Under the pieces are notes generated by a model. That model was given only the letters and a program-made list of their open reading frames with translations, ran no database searches and was not told the DNA's origin. From assembly GCA_945266285.1 (NCBI GenBank), contig CALYOP010000005.1, positions 1 to 64,000 on the forward strand: DNA of 64,000 nucleotides. Direction: 5' to 3'. Source of the DNA: an uncultured Commensalibacter sp. Its GTDB lineage: Bacteria; Pseudomonadota; Alphaproteobacteria; Acetobacterales; Acetobacteraceae. The position numbers and the translations under genes were made by a program. This document shows positions 27,629 through 37,179 of the stretch, one piece after another; the first letter of the stretch is position 1; each line of letters starts with the position of its first letter.

Positions 27629-28702
27629 TTAAAGGTTTTGAGCAGCAAAAGCCAACATTCGATTAACCCCAACCACAGCCCGTTGACTAATGGCAGGATC
27701 AAGATGAATCTGATTTTCTTCTGTGTTCAAAACATTCAATAAATTTTTTAGATTATTCATCGCCATCCATGGACAATAAGCACAGCTTTGACAGCTAACA
27801 CTTTGCCCCGTCGTCGGTGCTTCAAAGAATGTTTTATTTGGTTCGGACTTACGCATTTGATGCAAGATACCTTGCTCTGTTGCCACAATAAATTCTTGCG
27901 CTGTGCTGGTCTGAACCACTTTTAAAAGCTGTGCCGTTGAACCAACGACATCTGCTTGTTTTACAATCCCTTCAGGAGATTCTGGATGAACTAAAACCAG
28001 TGCATTTGGATGCGTTCTTTTAAGCAATTCTAATTCAATGGTTTTAAATTCGTCATGTACTACACAAGAACCCCGCCATAAAAGCATATCTGCACCGGTT
28101 TGTTTTTGAATATAGCTCCCTAAATGCTTATCGGGCGCCCAAATCATTTTTTTACCTTGTTGGTGCAAGGATTGAACGATTTTTAAACCAACCGAAGACG
28201 TAACAACCCAATCAGCCCGTGCTTTTACAGCGGCGCTGGTATTCGCATAAACAACGACCGTTCGATCAGGATGTTGATTGCAGAATTCATTAAATTCATC
28301 TGCTGGACAACCTAAATCCAATGAACAATTTGCATCTAAATCAGGCATAATTACGCGTTTATTTGGACTGAGCATTTTTGCCGTTTCACCCATAAAGCGA
28401 ACCCCAGCAACCACTAAGGTATCAGCATCATGATCACGGCCAAATCTTGCCATTTCCAAAGAATCCGCAACACATCCCCCTGTTTCTTGGGCGATATCTT
28501 GAATTATGCCATCAACGTAATAATGTGCGACGAGAACGGCTTTTTTCCGCTTCAGAACCTCAATAATCTGTTTTTTGAGTTTTTCACTTTCCTCTTGATT
28601 AATTGTTTCTGAAACACGTGCCCACGCTTCATTTAAAGAAACGCGACCTCGGGTCATATCGGGTTTTTCAATATTAATAGTCTTAAAGGATTTTTCTTGC
28701 AT
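27629..28702 (-). CDS. nadA: Quinolinate synthase
   Basis: [4Fe-4S] enzyme condensing iminoaspartate with dihydroxyacetone phosphate to quinolinate. 357 residues of the NadA fold: [35 protein letters not shown], and cluster Cys in [12 protein letters not shown] and [15 protein letters not shown]. First gene of nadA-nadC. The missing iminoaspartate-producing enzyme (NadB or aspartate dehydrogenase) must be encoded elsewhere. Confidence 0.96.
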   Translation of the reverse strand: MQEKSFKTINIEKPDMTRGRVSLNEAWARVSETINQEESEKLKKQIIEVLKRKKAVLVAHYYVDGIIQDIAQETGGCVADSLEMARFGRDHDADTLVVAGVRFMGETAKMLSPNKRVIMPDLDANCSLDLGCPADEFNEFCNQHPDRTVVVYANTSAAVKARADWVVTSSVGLKIVQSLHQQGKKMIWAPDKHLGSYIQKQTGADMLLWRGSCVVHDEFKTIELELLKRTHPNALVLVHPESPEGIVKQADVVGSTAQLLKVVQTSTAQEFIVATEQGILHQMRKSEPNKTFFEAPTTGQSVSCQSCAYCPWMAMNNLKNLLNVLNTEENQIHLDPAISQRAVVGVNRMLAFAAQNL

Positions 28703-29177
28703 GACAGTGGAGCAACACCGTTAAAAAATTGAAAATAAAAGGATTCATTATCCTGTATGAAATAATAATGCGATAATAATGACAGTTTCCGATCTGACCT
28801 TATGCTTGTCAAGGAAAACCTGATTTTATAACTTCAAAATTATATTAAGATTAATTTTTCATGATTACGAAAATTAAAACAATATCAATAGCAACGATAT
28901 TCAAAATATAACCTCAAAAACCTGCCAAAATATAGCATTTAAAATGAAAAATTTTACAACTTAAGAACCTTATCTTAACCGATGCTGTAAAATATTTTTG
29001 GATTATAAATCATGGTGTTAATTTAATCAGAGACTAAATTTATAATAAGAATTTAAATACGTTGGGGGTATATTTACAAACCCACAACGAAGTCATATCT
29101 TCGACAAGAAATTCCTTTAAATAAATCGCTTCCGAAACTATTATTTTTGTAACGAAATTTTTACGTAGGCATCCCTT
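28703..29177. other. 475-bp intergenic region between nadA and an efflux gene
   Basis: AT-rich, no coding frame. It must carry divergent promoters for nadA and the MFS gene. The only clear structure is an imperfect 10-bp inverted repeat at 29060-29069 with 29080-29089 (CGTTGGGGGT / ACCCACAACG, one mismatch), about 90 bases upstream of the MFS start. No riboswitch recognised. Confidence 0.55.
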
Positions 29178-30491
29178 TTGAAAAATTTATTCAATTTTCC
29201 AGCTGTCCCTCCGATTTCTCAAAATAAAATTCCAATATGGATGATGGTTATCCTTGGCTTGGCCACGGCTATTGGCCCTTTGGCAACCGATATGTATTTA
29301 CCTGCCTTTCCTAAGATCAATCATGATCTGGTTGGTTATGGAGATGGATCGGCGCAAATGACTCTGGCTATCTGGTTTATCGGATTAGCCATAGGACAAT
29401 TTTCAATAGGGCCGCTTTCTGATCGTTATGGAAGACGTGTACCCCTTTTCTTAGGGATGCTTATTTTTACCCTAGCGTCAATTGGCTGCGCAATCGTCAC
29501 TAATTTCTATTTATTTTGTCTTTATCGGTTTTTTGCATCTTTGGGTGGATCTGCTGGCATGGTAATAGCACGTGCCATGGTAAGAGATGTCTCTTCTGGT
29601 TCATCAGGAATAAGAATGATGGCACAACTTGCGCTTATGGGTTGTATCGTTCCTATTGCAGCACCAACATTAGGGAGTTTTATCGTCGCATCGGTAGATT
29701 GGAGATGGCTTTTCTGGATCATGACCCTTTATGGGACTATTGAATCATTGGTCATCCTATTTTATCTTCCTGATACTTTACCGAAAAAATATCGTATTCA
29801 ATCTTCATTTAGAAATATTTTATGGCAATATGTCCGTATTGGAAGTGAACCTATTTTTGCTTCCAATACCTTGATTACCAGTTTTGCCAATTTCATTATT
29901 TTTGCCTACCTTAGCGGAACACCTATGGTTTTAAGTTTTGCAATGCATTTTACCCCTTTGCAACTTGGTATTTGGTTTGGAATAAATTCCATCGCTATTG
30001 CAGGTTGTAATCAAATTAATAGCTTTTTAATTCGCCATCGTCGCCCTGCAACGCTTTTAAATTTTGGCGTTTGCGTTGCTTCTGTTGCAGGAATAAGCTT
30101 TATTATTATTGCTTTGCTTCCCTTGGAAATGAACTTTTGGAAAATTTTCCTATCCTGTTGCCCGATTGTAATTATTATGGGTTCTTTGGGGTTTATTTTT
30201 CCAAACTGCACAATTTTTGCTTTTACCTTACATGGTCGTCGTACAGGCAGCGCATCAGCACTTTTGGGAACGGTTCAGTTTCTTCTTGGTTCAATAAGCA
30301 GCACTTTGATGAGTTTTATGCCTAATCATTCGATGTTACCAACGGCATCCGTTATTTGTTTTGGAGTTATTGGAATGTTACTCTGCAATTTATGGAGAAA
30401 GAAAAGTACGGCTGCTATTTTAACAAAAGTTAGAGGAAAACCGCAGAACCGGCCTTTTGGCTTTGGACACTTGTTAAAAGATCTTGATTAA
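29178..30491 (+). CDS. Multidrug efflux MFS transporter, Bcr/CflA family
   Basis: Inner-membrane proton-driven drug exporter, 437 residues. It has the Bcr/CflA N-terminal pattern GPLATDMYLPAFPKI in helix 1, the MFS motif GPLSDRYGRR between helices 2 and 3, and RAMVRDVSSG typical of this group, with about 12 helices. The start is a TTG at 29178 with no strong ribosome binding site; the family usually begins close to this point. A basic tail ends the protein. Substrates cannot be read from sequence. Confidence 0.9.
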   Translation: MKNLFNFPAVPPISQNKIPIWMMVILGLATAIGPLATDMYLPAFPKINHDLVGYGDGSAQMTLAIWFIGLAIGQFSIGPLSDRYGRRVPLFLGMLIFTLASIGCAIVTNFYLFCLYRFFASLGGSAGMVIARAMVRDVSSGSSGIRMMAQLALMGCIVPIAAPTLGSFIVASVDWRWLFWIMTLYGTIESLVILFYLPDTLPKKYRIQSSFRNILWQYVRIGSEPIFASNTLITSFANFIIFAYLSGTPMVLSFAMHFTPLQLGIWFGINSIAIAGCNQINSFLIRHRRPATLLNFGVCVASVAGISFIIIALLPLEMNFWKIFLSCCPIVIIMGSLGFIFPNCTIFAFTLHGRRTGSASALLGTVQFLLGSISSTLMSFMPNHSMLPTASVICFGVIGMLLCNLWRKKSTAAILTKVRGKPQNRPFGFGHLLKDLD

Positions 30492-30750
30492 ACGCATTTC
30501 TTCAACAAGATGCATCGCTATCGAATACAATTTTATTTGTATGTTCATGAAAATATAGCCCGCATCATAATCGAGAATAATTGACAATAGACATCCCAAT
30601 TCAGTTTGAATTTTTAATATAATGGTTATCATTGTAGCTAATTTGTAAAATTGATTAAAAATCCTGACACACTAAAATTGGCGTGTTGTTTGCTTTTTCA
30701 TAAAGATTTTATAATCAATAAAAACCGTTCATGATAGGATATTTCCGGCT

Positions 30751-32481
30751 ATGTTTTTTAAACATATACGTCCTGCTTCTTCTTTGTCCCCTGTTCAGAA
30801 ACAATTTCTAGCTTCATTAACTAAAATTGTAGGGACACATAACATTATTACTAACCCTAAGCAGATGGGATTTTTTTGCAAAGGGTTTCGTTATGGATCA
30901 GGAAAAGCCATTGCCGTTGTTCAACCTAAAACCTTATTAGAGCAATGGCAAGTTGTAAAAGCTTGTGTTGAAGCAGATGTCATCATTATTATGCAGGCAG
31001 CGAATACTGGCCTGACAGGAGGATCAACCCCTGACGGTAATGATTACGATCGTGACATTGTATTAATCAATACAATGAAAATGAAAAAAATATATCTTCT
31101 TAACGATGCCAAACAGGTTGTTTGTTTGCCAGGCGCAACATTAAATGAGCTTGAAAAGAAATTAAAACCCTATCACCGTGAACCGCATTCGGTCATTGGT
31201 TCTTCTTGTATTGGGGCTTCTGTTCTCGGGGGGATTTGTAATAATTCAGGCGGTGCTTTAGTTCAACGCGGACCCGCTTATACAGAAATGGCGCTATATG
31301 CCCAATATACAAAAGAAGGTAAATTAGAACTGGTTAATCATTTAGGAATTGATTTAGGAAAAACACCTGAGGAAATCCTAACGCGACTGGAAAACGGTAT
31401 TTTTGATGCCGCACATGTCCCAGAAACCGAAAAACATTGTTCAGATCATCATTATATTGATCATGTTTGTCAGGTCGATGCACCGACGCCTGCACGTTAT
31501 AATGCCAACCCATCTCATTTGCATGAAGCTTCTGGATGTGCAGGAAAACTGGCTATTTTTGCGGTAAGATTAGATAGTTTTCCACAAGAACAAAATACAA
31601 AGGTCTTTTATATTGGTACAAATCAGGCCGATGATTTAACGCAAATCCGTTATGATCTTCTTTCTCAACATATTGTTCCAATTTCTGGAGAATATATCCA
31701 TAAAGATGCTTATGATATCGCCGCGATTTACGGTAAAGATACATTCTTATTTATTCATTTTTTTGGTACCGATCATATACCTTTACTTTTTAGCTTAAAA
31801 AATCGCTTTGATTATTTTGCTCAAAAATTCAAATTTCTCCCTGAACATTTAAGCGATAAGGTAATGCAATGGGCCAGTAAAATATTTCCTCAACATCTAC
31901 CGAAACGCATGAACGAATATGCAAAAAATTACCAACATCATTTGCTATTAAAAGTTGGCAATACCGACACATCAAAAATCAGATCTTATCTAACACAATT
32001 CATCAAAGATCACCCTTCGTTTCATTTTTTTGAATGTAATACTAGCGAAGGTCGTAAGGCCTTTTTACAGCGCTTTGCTGTAGCCGGTGCAGCAGTCCGA
32101 TATCGTGCTATTCATCATAAAACTATTGAAAATATATTGGCGTTGGACATCGCTTTGCGTCGTAATGATAGAAATTGGGTCGAAAACCTCCCCGAAGAAA
32201 TCGAACGCAAATGTCTACATAAACTTTACTATGGTCATTTCTTTTGCCATGTTTTTCACCAAGACTATATTATCCGCAAAGGATGTGACATTTTCAAATT
32301 AGAAGAAGAAATGTTGAAAATTCTTGACCAAAGGGGTGCAGAATATCCTGCGGAACATAATGTCGGACATCTATATCATGCAAAAGATAACTTAAAGAAT
32401 TTTTATCAGGAGTTGGATCCTAATAATACCTTTAATCCTGGTATCGGAAAAACAAGTAAATTAAAAAATTGGAAACAATAA
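30751..32481 (+). CDS. dld: Quinone-dependent D-lactate dehydrogenase
   Basis: Peripheral membrane FAD enzyme oxidising D-lactate to pyruvate and passing electrons to quinone. 576 residues, the usual Dld length. The FAD-binding PCMH domain occupies about 40-270 with MQAANTGLTGGSTP, GATLNELEKKL and GSSCIGASVLGGICNNSGG; the Dld-specific membrane-binding and cap region follows (about 280-560), ending PAEHNVGHLYHA and DPNNTFNPGIGKTSK. Alone in its transcription unit. Together with pdc and cstA in the window it feeds or uses the pyruvate pool. Confidence 0.95.
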   Translation: MFFKHIRPASSLSPVQKQFLASLTKIVGTHNIITNPKQMGFFCKGFRYGSGKAIAVVQPKTLLEQWQVVKACVEADVIIIMQAANTGLTGGSTPDGNDYDRDIVLINTMKMKKIYLLNDAKQVVCLPGATLNELEKKLKPYHREPHSVIGSSCIGASVLGGICNNSGGALVQRGPAYTEMALYAQYTKEGKLELVNHLGIDLGKTPEEILTRLENGIFDAAHVPETEKHCSDHHYIDHVCQVDAPTPARYNANPSHLHEASGCAGKLAIFAVRLDSFPQEQNTKVFYIGTNQADDLTQIRYDLLSQHIVPISGEYIHKDAYDIAAIYGKDTFLFIHFFGTDHIPLLFSLKNRFDYFAQKFKFLPEHLSDKVMQWASKIFPQHLPKRMNEYAKNYQHHLLLKVGNTDTSKIRSYLTQFIKDHPSFHFFECNTSEGRKAFLQRFAVAGAAVRYRAIHHKTIENILALDIALRRNDRNWVENLPEEIERKCLHKLYYGHFFCHVFHQDYIIRKGCDIFKLEEEMLKILDQRGAEYPAEHNVGHLYHAKDNLKNFYQELDPNNTFNPGIGKTSKLKNWKQ

Positions 32482-32824
32482 ATTAAAAAATTAATTGAAT
32501 TACTCTTTTTAAATATAAAAAATTGTTAACAATCAATGATTATATACTATTTTATATGGATGTTTATATATAGTATATAATTATTGATTTAATAATTATA
32601 TTTCTGCTTTTTATTATCAAAAAAAAGAAAAGTTAATATAGGAGTTAATTTAAAATGATATCTTGAAAACTATTTATTAATTACGTTTCTTGATTCGTTT
32701 TTAGATATCAATTCCTTTTTACATAAAAAATCATTTTTGAACGTTATCTCGCATTCAATGATTTTTTGAATAAAGTCTTTCTTCCTTTCTAATGAGAAAG
32801 TTAAGTTAATTTTATTTAATCTAA
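32482..32824. other. 343-bp AT-rich spacer between convergent genes
   Basis: Lies between the ends of dld and the aldehyde dehydrogenase gene. Very AT-rich, no frame and no clear GC-stem terminator. Nothing else seen. Confidence 0.6.
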
Positions 32825-34279
32825 TCAAAGTTTAATGCAGATATTCCGTAACTCGGTATAAAAATCCAGCAAATGAATGCCACCTTCACGACCAATTCTA
32901 GATTCCTTACTACCGCCAAAAGGTGTCCGAAAATCACGTAAAAACCAAGAGTTAACCCATATCATACCTGCATTAATCTGCGTTGAAACACGATGCGCTT
33001 TTTGTAGGTCTTTTGTCCAAAGGGAACAAGCCAAACCATATTTTGTATCATTCGCACGATTAATAACTTCTTCTTCGGTATCAAAAGGTTGAATTAATGC
33101 ACAAGGACCAAATATTTCTTCGCGTGCAATAACTGAATGATCATCTAATCCAGTCCAAAGCGTTGGTTCGATCCATGCCCCATCCGCTAGTTTACCAGGC
33201 ATTTGAGGAATACCACCTCCTGTTACCACAGTTGCTCCTAAGTCTTTGGCTTTTTGATAATAAGAAAGAACTTTTTGTTGATGTTCAAGCGATACTAATG
33301 GTCCCATATCTGTAATATCATTTTCCGGCACACCAATTTTTAAAGCCTCTGTTTTTTCTTTCATAGCTTTTACAAATTGATCATAAATAGGACGCTCAAC
33401 ATAAATTCGTTCAGTACATAGACAGACCTGACCACAATTAATGTAAATTGAACGCATTGTACCTTCGATGGCAGCAAGAAAATCACAATCTGAAAATATA
33501 ATCGAGGGATTTTTGCCACCCATTTCCATAGAAACCGATTTAACACCGTTAGCAGCCGCTTTCATAATGGTAGAACCCGTCTGCGGACCGCCAACAAAAG
33601 TAATAGCATCAATATCGGGATGGTTCGTTACGAATTCACCCGCCGAATTACAACCAGAACCATGAACCACATTATAAACACCTTTCGGCATTCCTACTTC
33701 ATTCATAATTTCACCAAGTAAGGTTGCGGTTTGTGGCGTTATTTCAGATGGCTTTACGATTACAGTATTCCCACAAGCAAGCGCAGGCCCTACTTTCCAA
33801 CTTAATAATAACAATGGTAGATTCCAAGGACAAACCACCCCAATAACACCAACAGGTCTACGAATGGAATAATTGATTGCCCCTCTTCCATCAGGTGTAG
33901 GCGTTTCAAAACATTCAGTTGGCGTAATTTTAACAATATCTGCAAAAGTTTTAAAATTAGCTGCACTATATGGAATATCGAACGTGCTGGCTAATTGATA
34001 TGGTTTTCCTGTATCTGCACATTCGGCATGAAGAAACTCATCAAATCGCTTAATTATTTTATCGGCTACTGCATATAATAATTCAATTCGTTTTGATATC
34101 GTAAAATTAGCCCAAATCCCTTTCATCGCAGATTTGGCGGCCTCTACAGCAGCGTCAACTTCTTCTTTTCCTGCGGCATGAACTTTGGCAATAATAGAAT
34201 TATTAATAGGCGAATATTTATTAAATGTTACTCCAGTTGATATAAATTCTCCATTTATAAAGTTTAAAATCTCTTTCAT
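32825..34279 (-). CDS. Aldehyde dehydrogenase, 2-hydroxymuconic/2-aminomuconic semialdehyde dehydrogenase-like
   Basis: NAD(P)-dependent aldehyde oxidation. 484 residues with catalytic Cys286 (NCGQVCLC), general base Glu252 (EMGGKNP) and the Rossmann VCPWNLPLLLL. The segments NCGQVCLCTERIYVER and WVNSWFLRDFRTPFGGSKESRIGREGG (about 445-471, given as positions) resemble the ALDH8/HMSDH branch, which oxidises semialdehydes from aromatic-ring or kynurenine breakdown. No aromatic or tryptophan pathway gene is nearby, so the physiological substrate may differ; a generic aldehyde role is equally plausible. The usual SGIGREGG reads SRIGREGG. Confidence 0.88.
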   Translation of the reverse strand: MKEILNFINGEFISTGVTFNKYSPINNSIIAKVHAAGKEEVDAAVEAAKSAMKGIWANFTISKRIELLYAVADKIIKRFDEFLHAECADTGKPYQLASTFDIPYSAANFKTFADIVKITPTECFETPTPDGRGAINYSIRRPVGVIGVVCPWNLPLLLLSWKVGPALACGNTVIVKPSEITPQTATLLGEIMNEVGMPKGVYNVVHGSGCNSAGEFVTNHPDIDAITFVGGPQTGSTIMKAAANGVKSVSMEMGGKNPSIIFSDCDFLAAIEGTMRSIYINCGQVCLCTERIYVERPIYDQFVKAMKEKTEALKIGVPENDITDMGPLVSLEHQQKVLSYYQKAKDLGATVVTGGGIPQMPGKLADGAWIEPTLWTGLDDHSVIAREEIFGPCALIQPFDTEEEVINRANDTKYGLACSLWTKDLQKAHRVSTQINAGMIWVNSWFLRDFRTPFGGSKESRIGREGGIHLLDFYTELRNICIKL

Positions 34280-34890
34280 TCAGTATTGTTCCTTTATTTC
34301 AACATCGACAATTAAACAAATTTAATCTTTTATTAGTCATATGAAATATTCAACTTTATATTTCCATGACATTTATGTCTAACATCAACATATTGAAAAG
34401 AAACAATTATATTGGTGAAATGTCAAACTGTAATATAAAAGCTTAGCAATTTTTATAACACTAAAAACTTTGTAATTATTAATAACAAAGATTAACTAAA
34501 TCAAATAGTGTTTTGAAATAGCTATAGATTATATTTAATTATCTACGAAAATAAAATGTACTTTGTAAATACAACAAAGTAACGATATAGTGATTGAAAT
34601 ATTACGAAAATACTACGCATGATTTAATCAATATTTTTATATTTTTAATTAAAAAAATTAATATACTGATTAATAAATATTCTTAATTATATTATTACGT
34701 TTTTCTTAATTTTAAAAACAATAAACTATAAAATAATGATTTATTGTTAGATTTTATAATGTTAATAAGAATTCATTCTGATTAATATATTCATAAATAA
34801 TCAGTAAGCTATTGGGTATATAAATTCATAATAATTAATCGGAAAGAAGCATATTTCATACTTCTTTCAGACTTATTAATTTGCTTACGA
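34280..34890. other. 611-bp AT-rich intergenic region
   Basis: No coding frame. Contains a perfect 8-bp inverted repeat TACTTTGT (34559-34566) with ACAAAGTA (34574-34581), seven-base loop, about 280 bases upstream of the aldehyde dehydrogenase start, which could be a regulator site. The GNAT terminator lies at its right end. Confidence 0.55.
34842..34868 (-). terminator. Terminator hairpin of the GNAT gene
   Basis: On the minus strand GAAAGAAGTAT pairs with ATGCTTCTTTC (11 bp with one G-T), loop GAAAT, followed by an A/T-rich stretch with several T. It lies 22 bases after the GNAT stop. Confidence 0.55.
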
Positions 34891-35622
34891 TTATCGATTG
34901 TTTTGTGATATATTTGTATCTAACCGTGTAAGCTGATTACCATCAGCATCAAAATTATTTGGGTTTAACCATGTTTCATAAGTTTTTTTAATTTGAGGCC
35001 ACTCATCTTCAATCATGGAAAACCATAAGGTATCTCTGGAACGTTGCTTGCGCACCATATCCTTACGAAATAACCCCTCATAATGAAAACCAAAACGCTT
35101 TGCAGCATCATGTGATCGAGAATTTAATGAATCGGTTTTCCATTCACAACGACGATACCCAAGATCATCAAAAGCATATTTTAACATTAAAAAAACTGCT
35201 TCGGTTGCGGCTGTATGTTTGGATAAACGTGGAGAAAAATTGACAAAACCGATCTCTAATACGCCATATTCCGGTTGTATCCGCATGAAAGCAAGCGTTC
35301 CTACGGCTTGACCTGATTTTATATCAATGACGGCATAATGATGAAAATCTGTGCTTTCTTCCATTTCCTTAACAAGATGCGCATATTCGTCTTTACTTTG
35401 TGGTCGATCCTTTGACAAATATGTCCAATCCCGTGCATCAGGAACATTTGTATAATAAGCTTGATAGAGATCTTCAGTATGCTTTTTTGAATTAATGGGC
35501 TCTAATCGGCAATATTGTCCGTTTATAACAATTTTTGGTGGTATAGGACGTGTTGTCCATTCTGGTAATGCTTGACCAAGCGGCTGATTGTACGAATTTA
35601 CTGGGTGTTGCATAATATTCAT
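34891..35622 (-). CDS. GNAT-family N-acetyltransferase, RimJ/RimL-like
   Basis: 243 residues of the GNAT_3 (PF13302) type. Visible: VINGQYCRLEPINSKKHTEDL at the N-terminal strand, VGTLAFMRIQPEYGVLEIGFVNFSPRLSKHTAATEA (about 103-138, acetyl-CoA region, by position), and the RimL-type CEWKTDSLNSRSHDAAKRFGF. Paralogues acetylate ribosomal protein N-termini, amino acids or small amines; substrate unknown. Upstream is the cbt promoter region, divergently oriented. Confidence 0.87.
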   Translation of the reverse strand: MNIMQHPVNSYNQPLGQALPEWTTRPIPPKIVINGQYCRLEPINSKKHTEDLYQAYYTNVPDARDWTYLSKDRPQSKDEYAHLVKEMEESTDFHHYAVIDIKSGQAVGTLAFMRIQPEYGVLEIGFVNFSPRLSKHTAATEAVFLMLKYAFDDLGYRRCEWKTDSLNSRSHDAAKRFGFHYEGLFRKDMVRKQRSRDTLWFSMIEDEWPQIKKTYETWLNPNNFDADGNQLTRLDTNISQNNR

Positions 35623-35909
35623 TTCTGGAATAAAATTTCTAATAGGTTTTTCATGCTATCAAATTATTTTATCAATACAACCGTTTGATTTTGACAATTT
35701 TTTTAAATGAAATGGCGGTTAATCTTCTAATATTTTGAAAAATAAGATGGAATATCGAAATTCCATGCTCGAATGATCATTTGAACAAATATGATAGCAA
35801 TTTCACAACAAAAACGTTCTATTGAAACTTTAGGAAAAATTCTCCGTTATTAAATTTAAATATTCAAGATTTTTATGATTGAACATTATGCTTCAATCGA
35901 TAAACTTGC

Positions 35910-35937
35910 TTGACTTTGATTAAATCTGACCTAATAG
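35910..35937 (+). promoter_or_regulatory. Sigma-70-type promoter of the cbtBA riboswitch transcript
   Basis: TTGACT at 35910-35915 and TAATAG at 35932-35937 with a 16-base spacer. It would start RNA around 35944, just ahead of the riboswitch core. Position relative to the riboswitch is the main support. Confidence 0.55.
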
Positions 35938-35939
35938 TG

Positions 35940-36062
35940 TGTTGTAATTATAGAGAATTTGGTGGAAATCCAAACCGGCCGCGCCACTGTAATCATTATA
36001 TATCCCAATGAAAAGGCAGACCTCTATTTTCAATCCACAAAAGGACGCGTGATCCAAAGGAG
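35940..36062 (+). promoter_or_regulatory. Cobalamin riboswitch
   Basis: The conserved core is visible: GGTGGAAATCC at 35961-35971, then ACCGGCCGCGCCACTGTAA ending at 35992, and a B12-box-like AAAAGGCAGACCTCT at 36011-36025. A short hairpin GGA-CGCGTGA-TCC (36043-36055) follows, directly abutting the ribosome binding site AAAGGAG (36056-36062) of cbtB, so control is probably at translation initiation. The stretch between core and B12 box is short, i.e. a compact version with reduced peripheral stems. Position upstream of cbtB is the classic context. Confidence 0.88.
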
Positions 36063-36068
36063 CTTTAA

Positions 36069-36290
36069 ATGTCTCAGACTCTTGCCACTTCTAATAAATC
36101 AAATATCGTTAAACCCGTTGCCATTCCTCTCAAAGATTTAGTTCCATGGGCCATTTTTGGCGTGGTTATTAGTCTGATCCTTATTTATTTTGTTGGTGCT
36201 GAACAAGGGGCAACCGCTCTTATTTCCGGGCATTACGTCCATGAATTTGTTCATGATGGTCGGCACCTTCTGGGATTTCCCTGTCATTAA
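36069..36290 (+). CDS. cbtB: CbtB, small subunit of cobalt transporter
   Basis: 73 residues, one membrane helix (about 26-45) and a His-rich C-terminal motif HYVHEFVHDGRHLLGFPCH that defines the CbtB family and probably binds cobalt. Ribosome binding site AAAGGAG. Under the cobalamin riboswitch and upstream of cbtA. CbtAB proteins are predicted cobalt importers for B12 synthesis. Confidence 0.95.
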   Translation: MSQTLATSNKSNIVKPVAIPLKDLVPWAIFGVVISLILIYFVGAEQGATALISGHYVHEFVHDGRHLLGFPCH

Positions 36291-36338
36291 TATTTTTAAA
36301 ATTCATATCAATTAATTTTCACGGAAGTCTTATTCAAT

Positions 36339-37055
36339 ATGGCTGGACATTTATTGGTTCGGGGCATGATCGCGGGTATGCTCGCCGCTTGTCTTGCTTT
36401 TTTACTTGCAAAAATTTACGGAGAAACATCCGTTGATCTTGCAATCAACTTTGAAGCTGCAGCCGATGCTGCAGCGGGGCAAGCTCCTGAAGTGGAACTT
36501 GTCAGTCGTGCAGTACAAAGTACATGGGGATTGGCTACAGCCATATTGATGTATGGCATAGCCTATGGTGGAATTTTTTCACTGGTATTCGGTTTCGCTT
36601 ATGGTCGTGTTAACACGATGTCTGCTCGTAACCTATCCATGTTCATCGCATTGGCTGGATTTGTTGTGTTTTATTTTATGCCAATTTTAAAATATCCACC
36701 TAATCCGCCTGCAGTAGGAATTGGTGATACAATCGGAATCAGGACTCAACTCTATTTTGAAGCAATGGTTTTATCTATTGTTTGCGCCATATTGGGGTTG
36801 ATCATTTACAATCAATTGCGGAAATATTTAGATGTATGGGATGCAGCTATTATAGGTTTACTAACCTATTTAGTCGTATTTGGCCTCACACAAACGGTAC
36901 TTCAGGATATAAATGAAGTTCCTGTTAATTTTCCTGCTACGATTTTATGGCACTTCCGTGAAGCAGCAATCGGTATACAGATTGTTTTATGGGGAAGTAT
37001 GGGGTTAATATTTGGAAAAATGGTTCAACCTTTATTTGTTACCCGTCAAATTTAA
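36339..37055 (+). CDS. cbtA: CbtA, cobalt transporter integral membrane subunit
   Basis: 238 residues, five to six membrane helices. Family marks: the N-terminal LVRGMIAGMLAACLAFLLAKIYGE, GEPSVDxAI-like TSVDLAINFEAA, the loop MPILKYPPNPPAVG and C-terminal LWHFREAAIG. Cooperates with CbtB, 48 bp upstream; the pair is expected to bring in Co2+ when cobalamin is low. Confidence 0.94.
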   Translation: MAGHLLVRGMIAGMLAACLAFLLAKIYGETSVDLAINFEAAADAAAGQAPEVELVSRAVQSTWGLATAILMYGIAYGGIFSLVFGFAYGRVNTMSARNLSMFIALAGFVVFYFMPILKYPPNPPAVGIGDTIGIRTQLYFEAMVLSIVCAILGLIIYNQLRKYLDVWDAAIIGLLTYLVVFGLTQTVLQDINEVPVNFPATILWHFREAAIGIQIVLWGSMGLIFGKMVQPLFVTRQI

Positions 37056-37064
37056 TCTATTATA

Positions 37065-37110
37065 GGGTTCAGTAATAAACTTGGTATCTGAACCCTTTCC
37101 TGATTTTATT
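37065..37110 (+). terminator. Terminator after cbtA
   Basis: GGGTTCAG (37065-37072) pairs with CTGAACCC (37088-37095), 15-base loop, followed by TTTCCTGATTTTATTTTTT. It ends the cbtBA transcript and separates it from the glycan export genes. Confidence 0.65.
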
Positions 37111-37179
37111 TTTTCCTTTATCTTGCAGACGACGCATTTCATCCTTGATTTGCTTTAAATAGCCCAAAAGGAAAAATCT

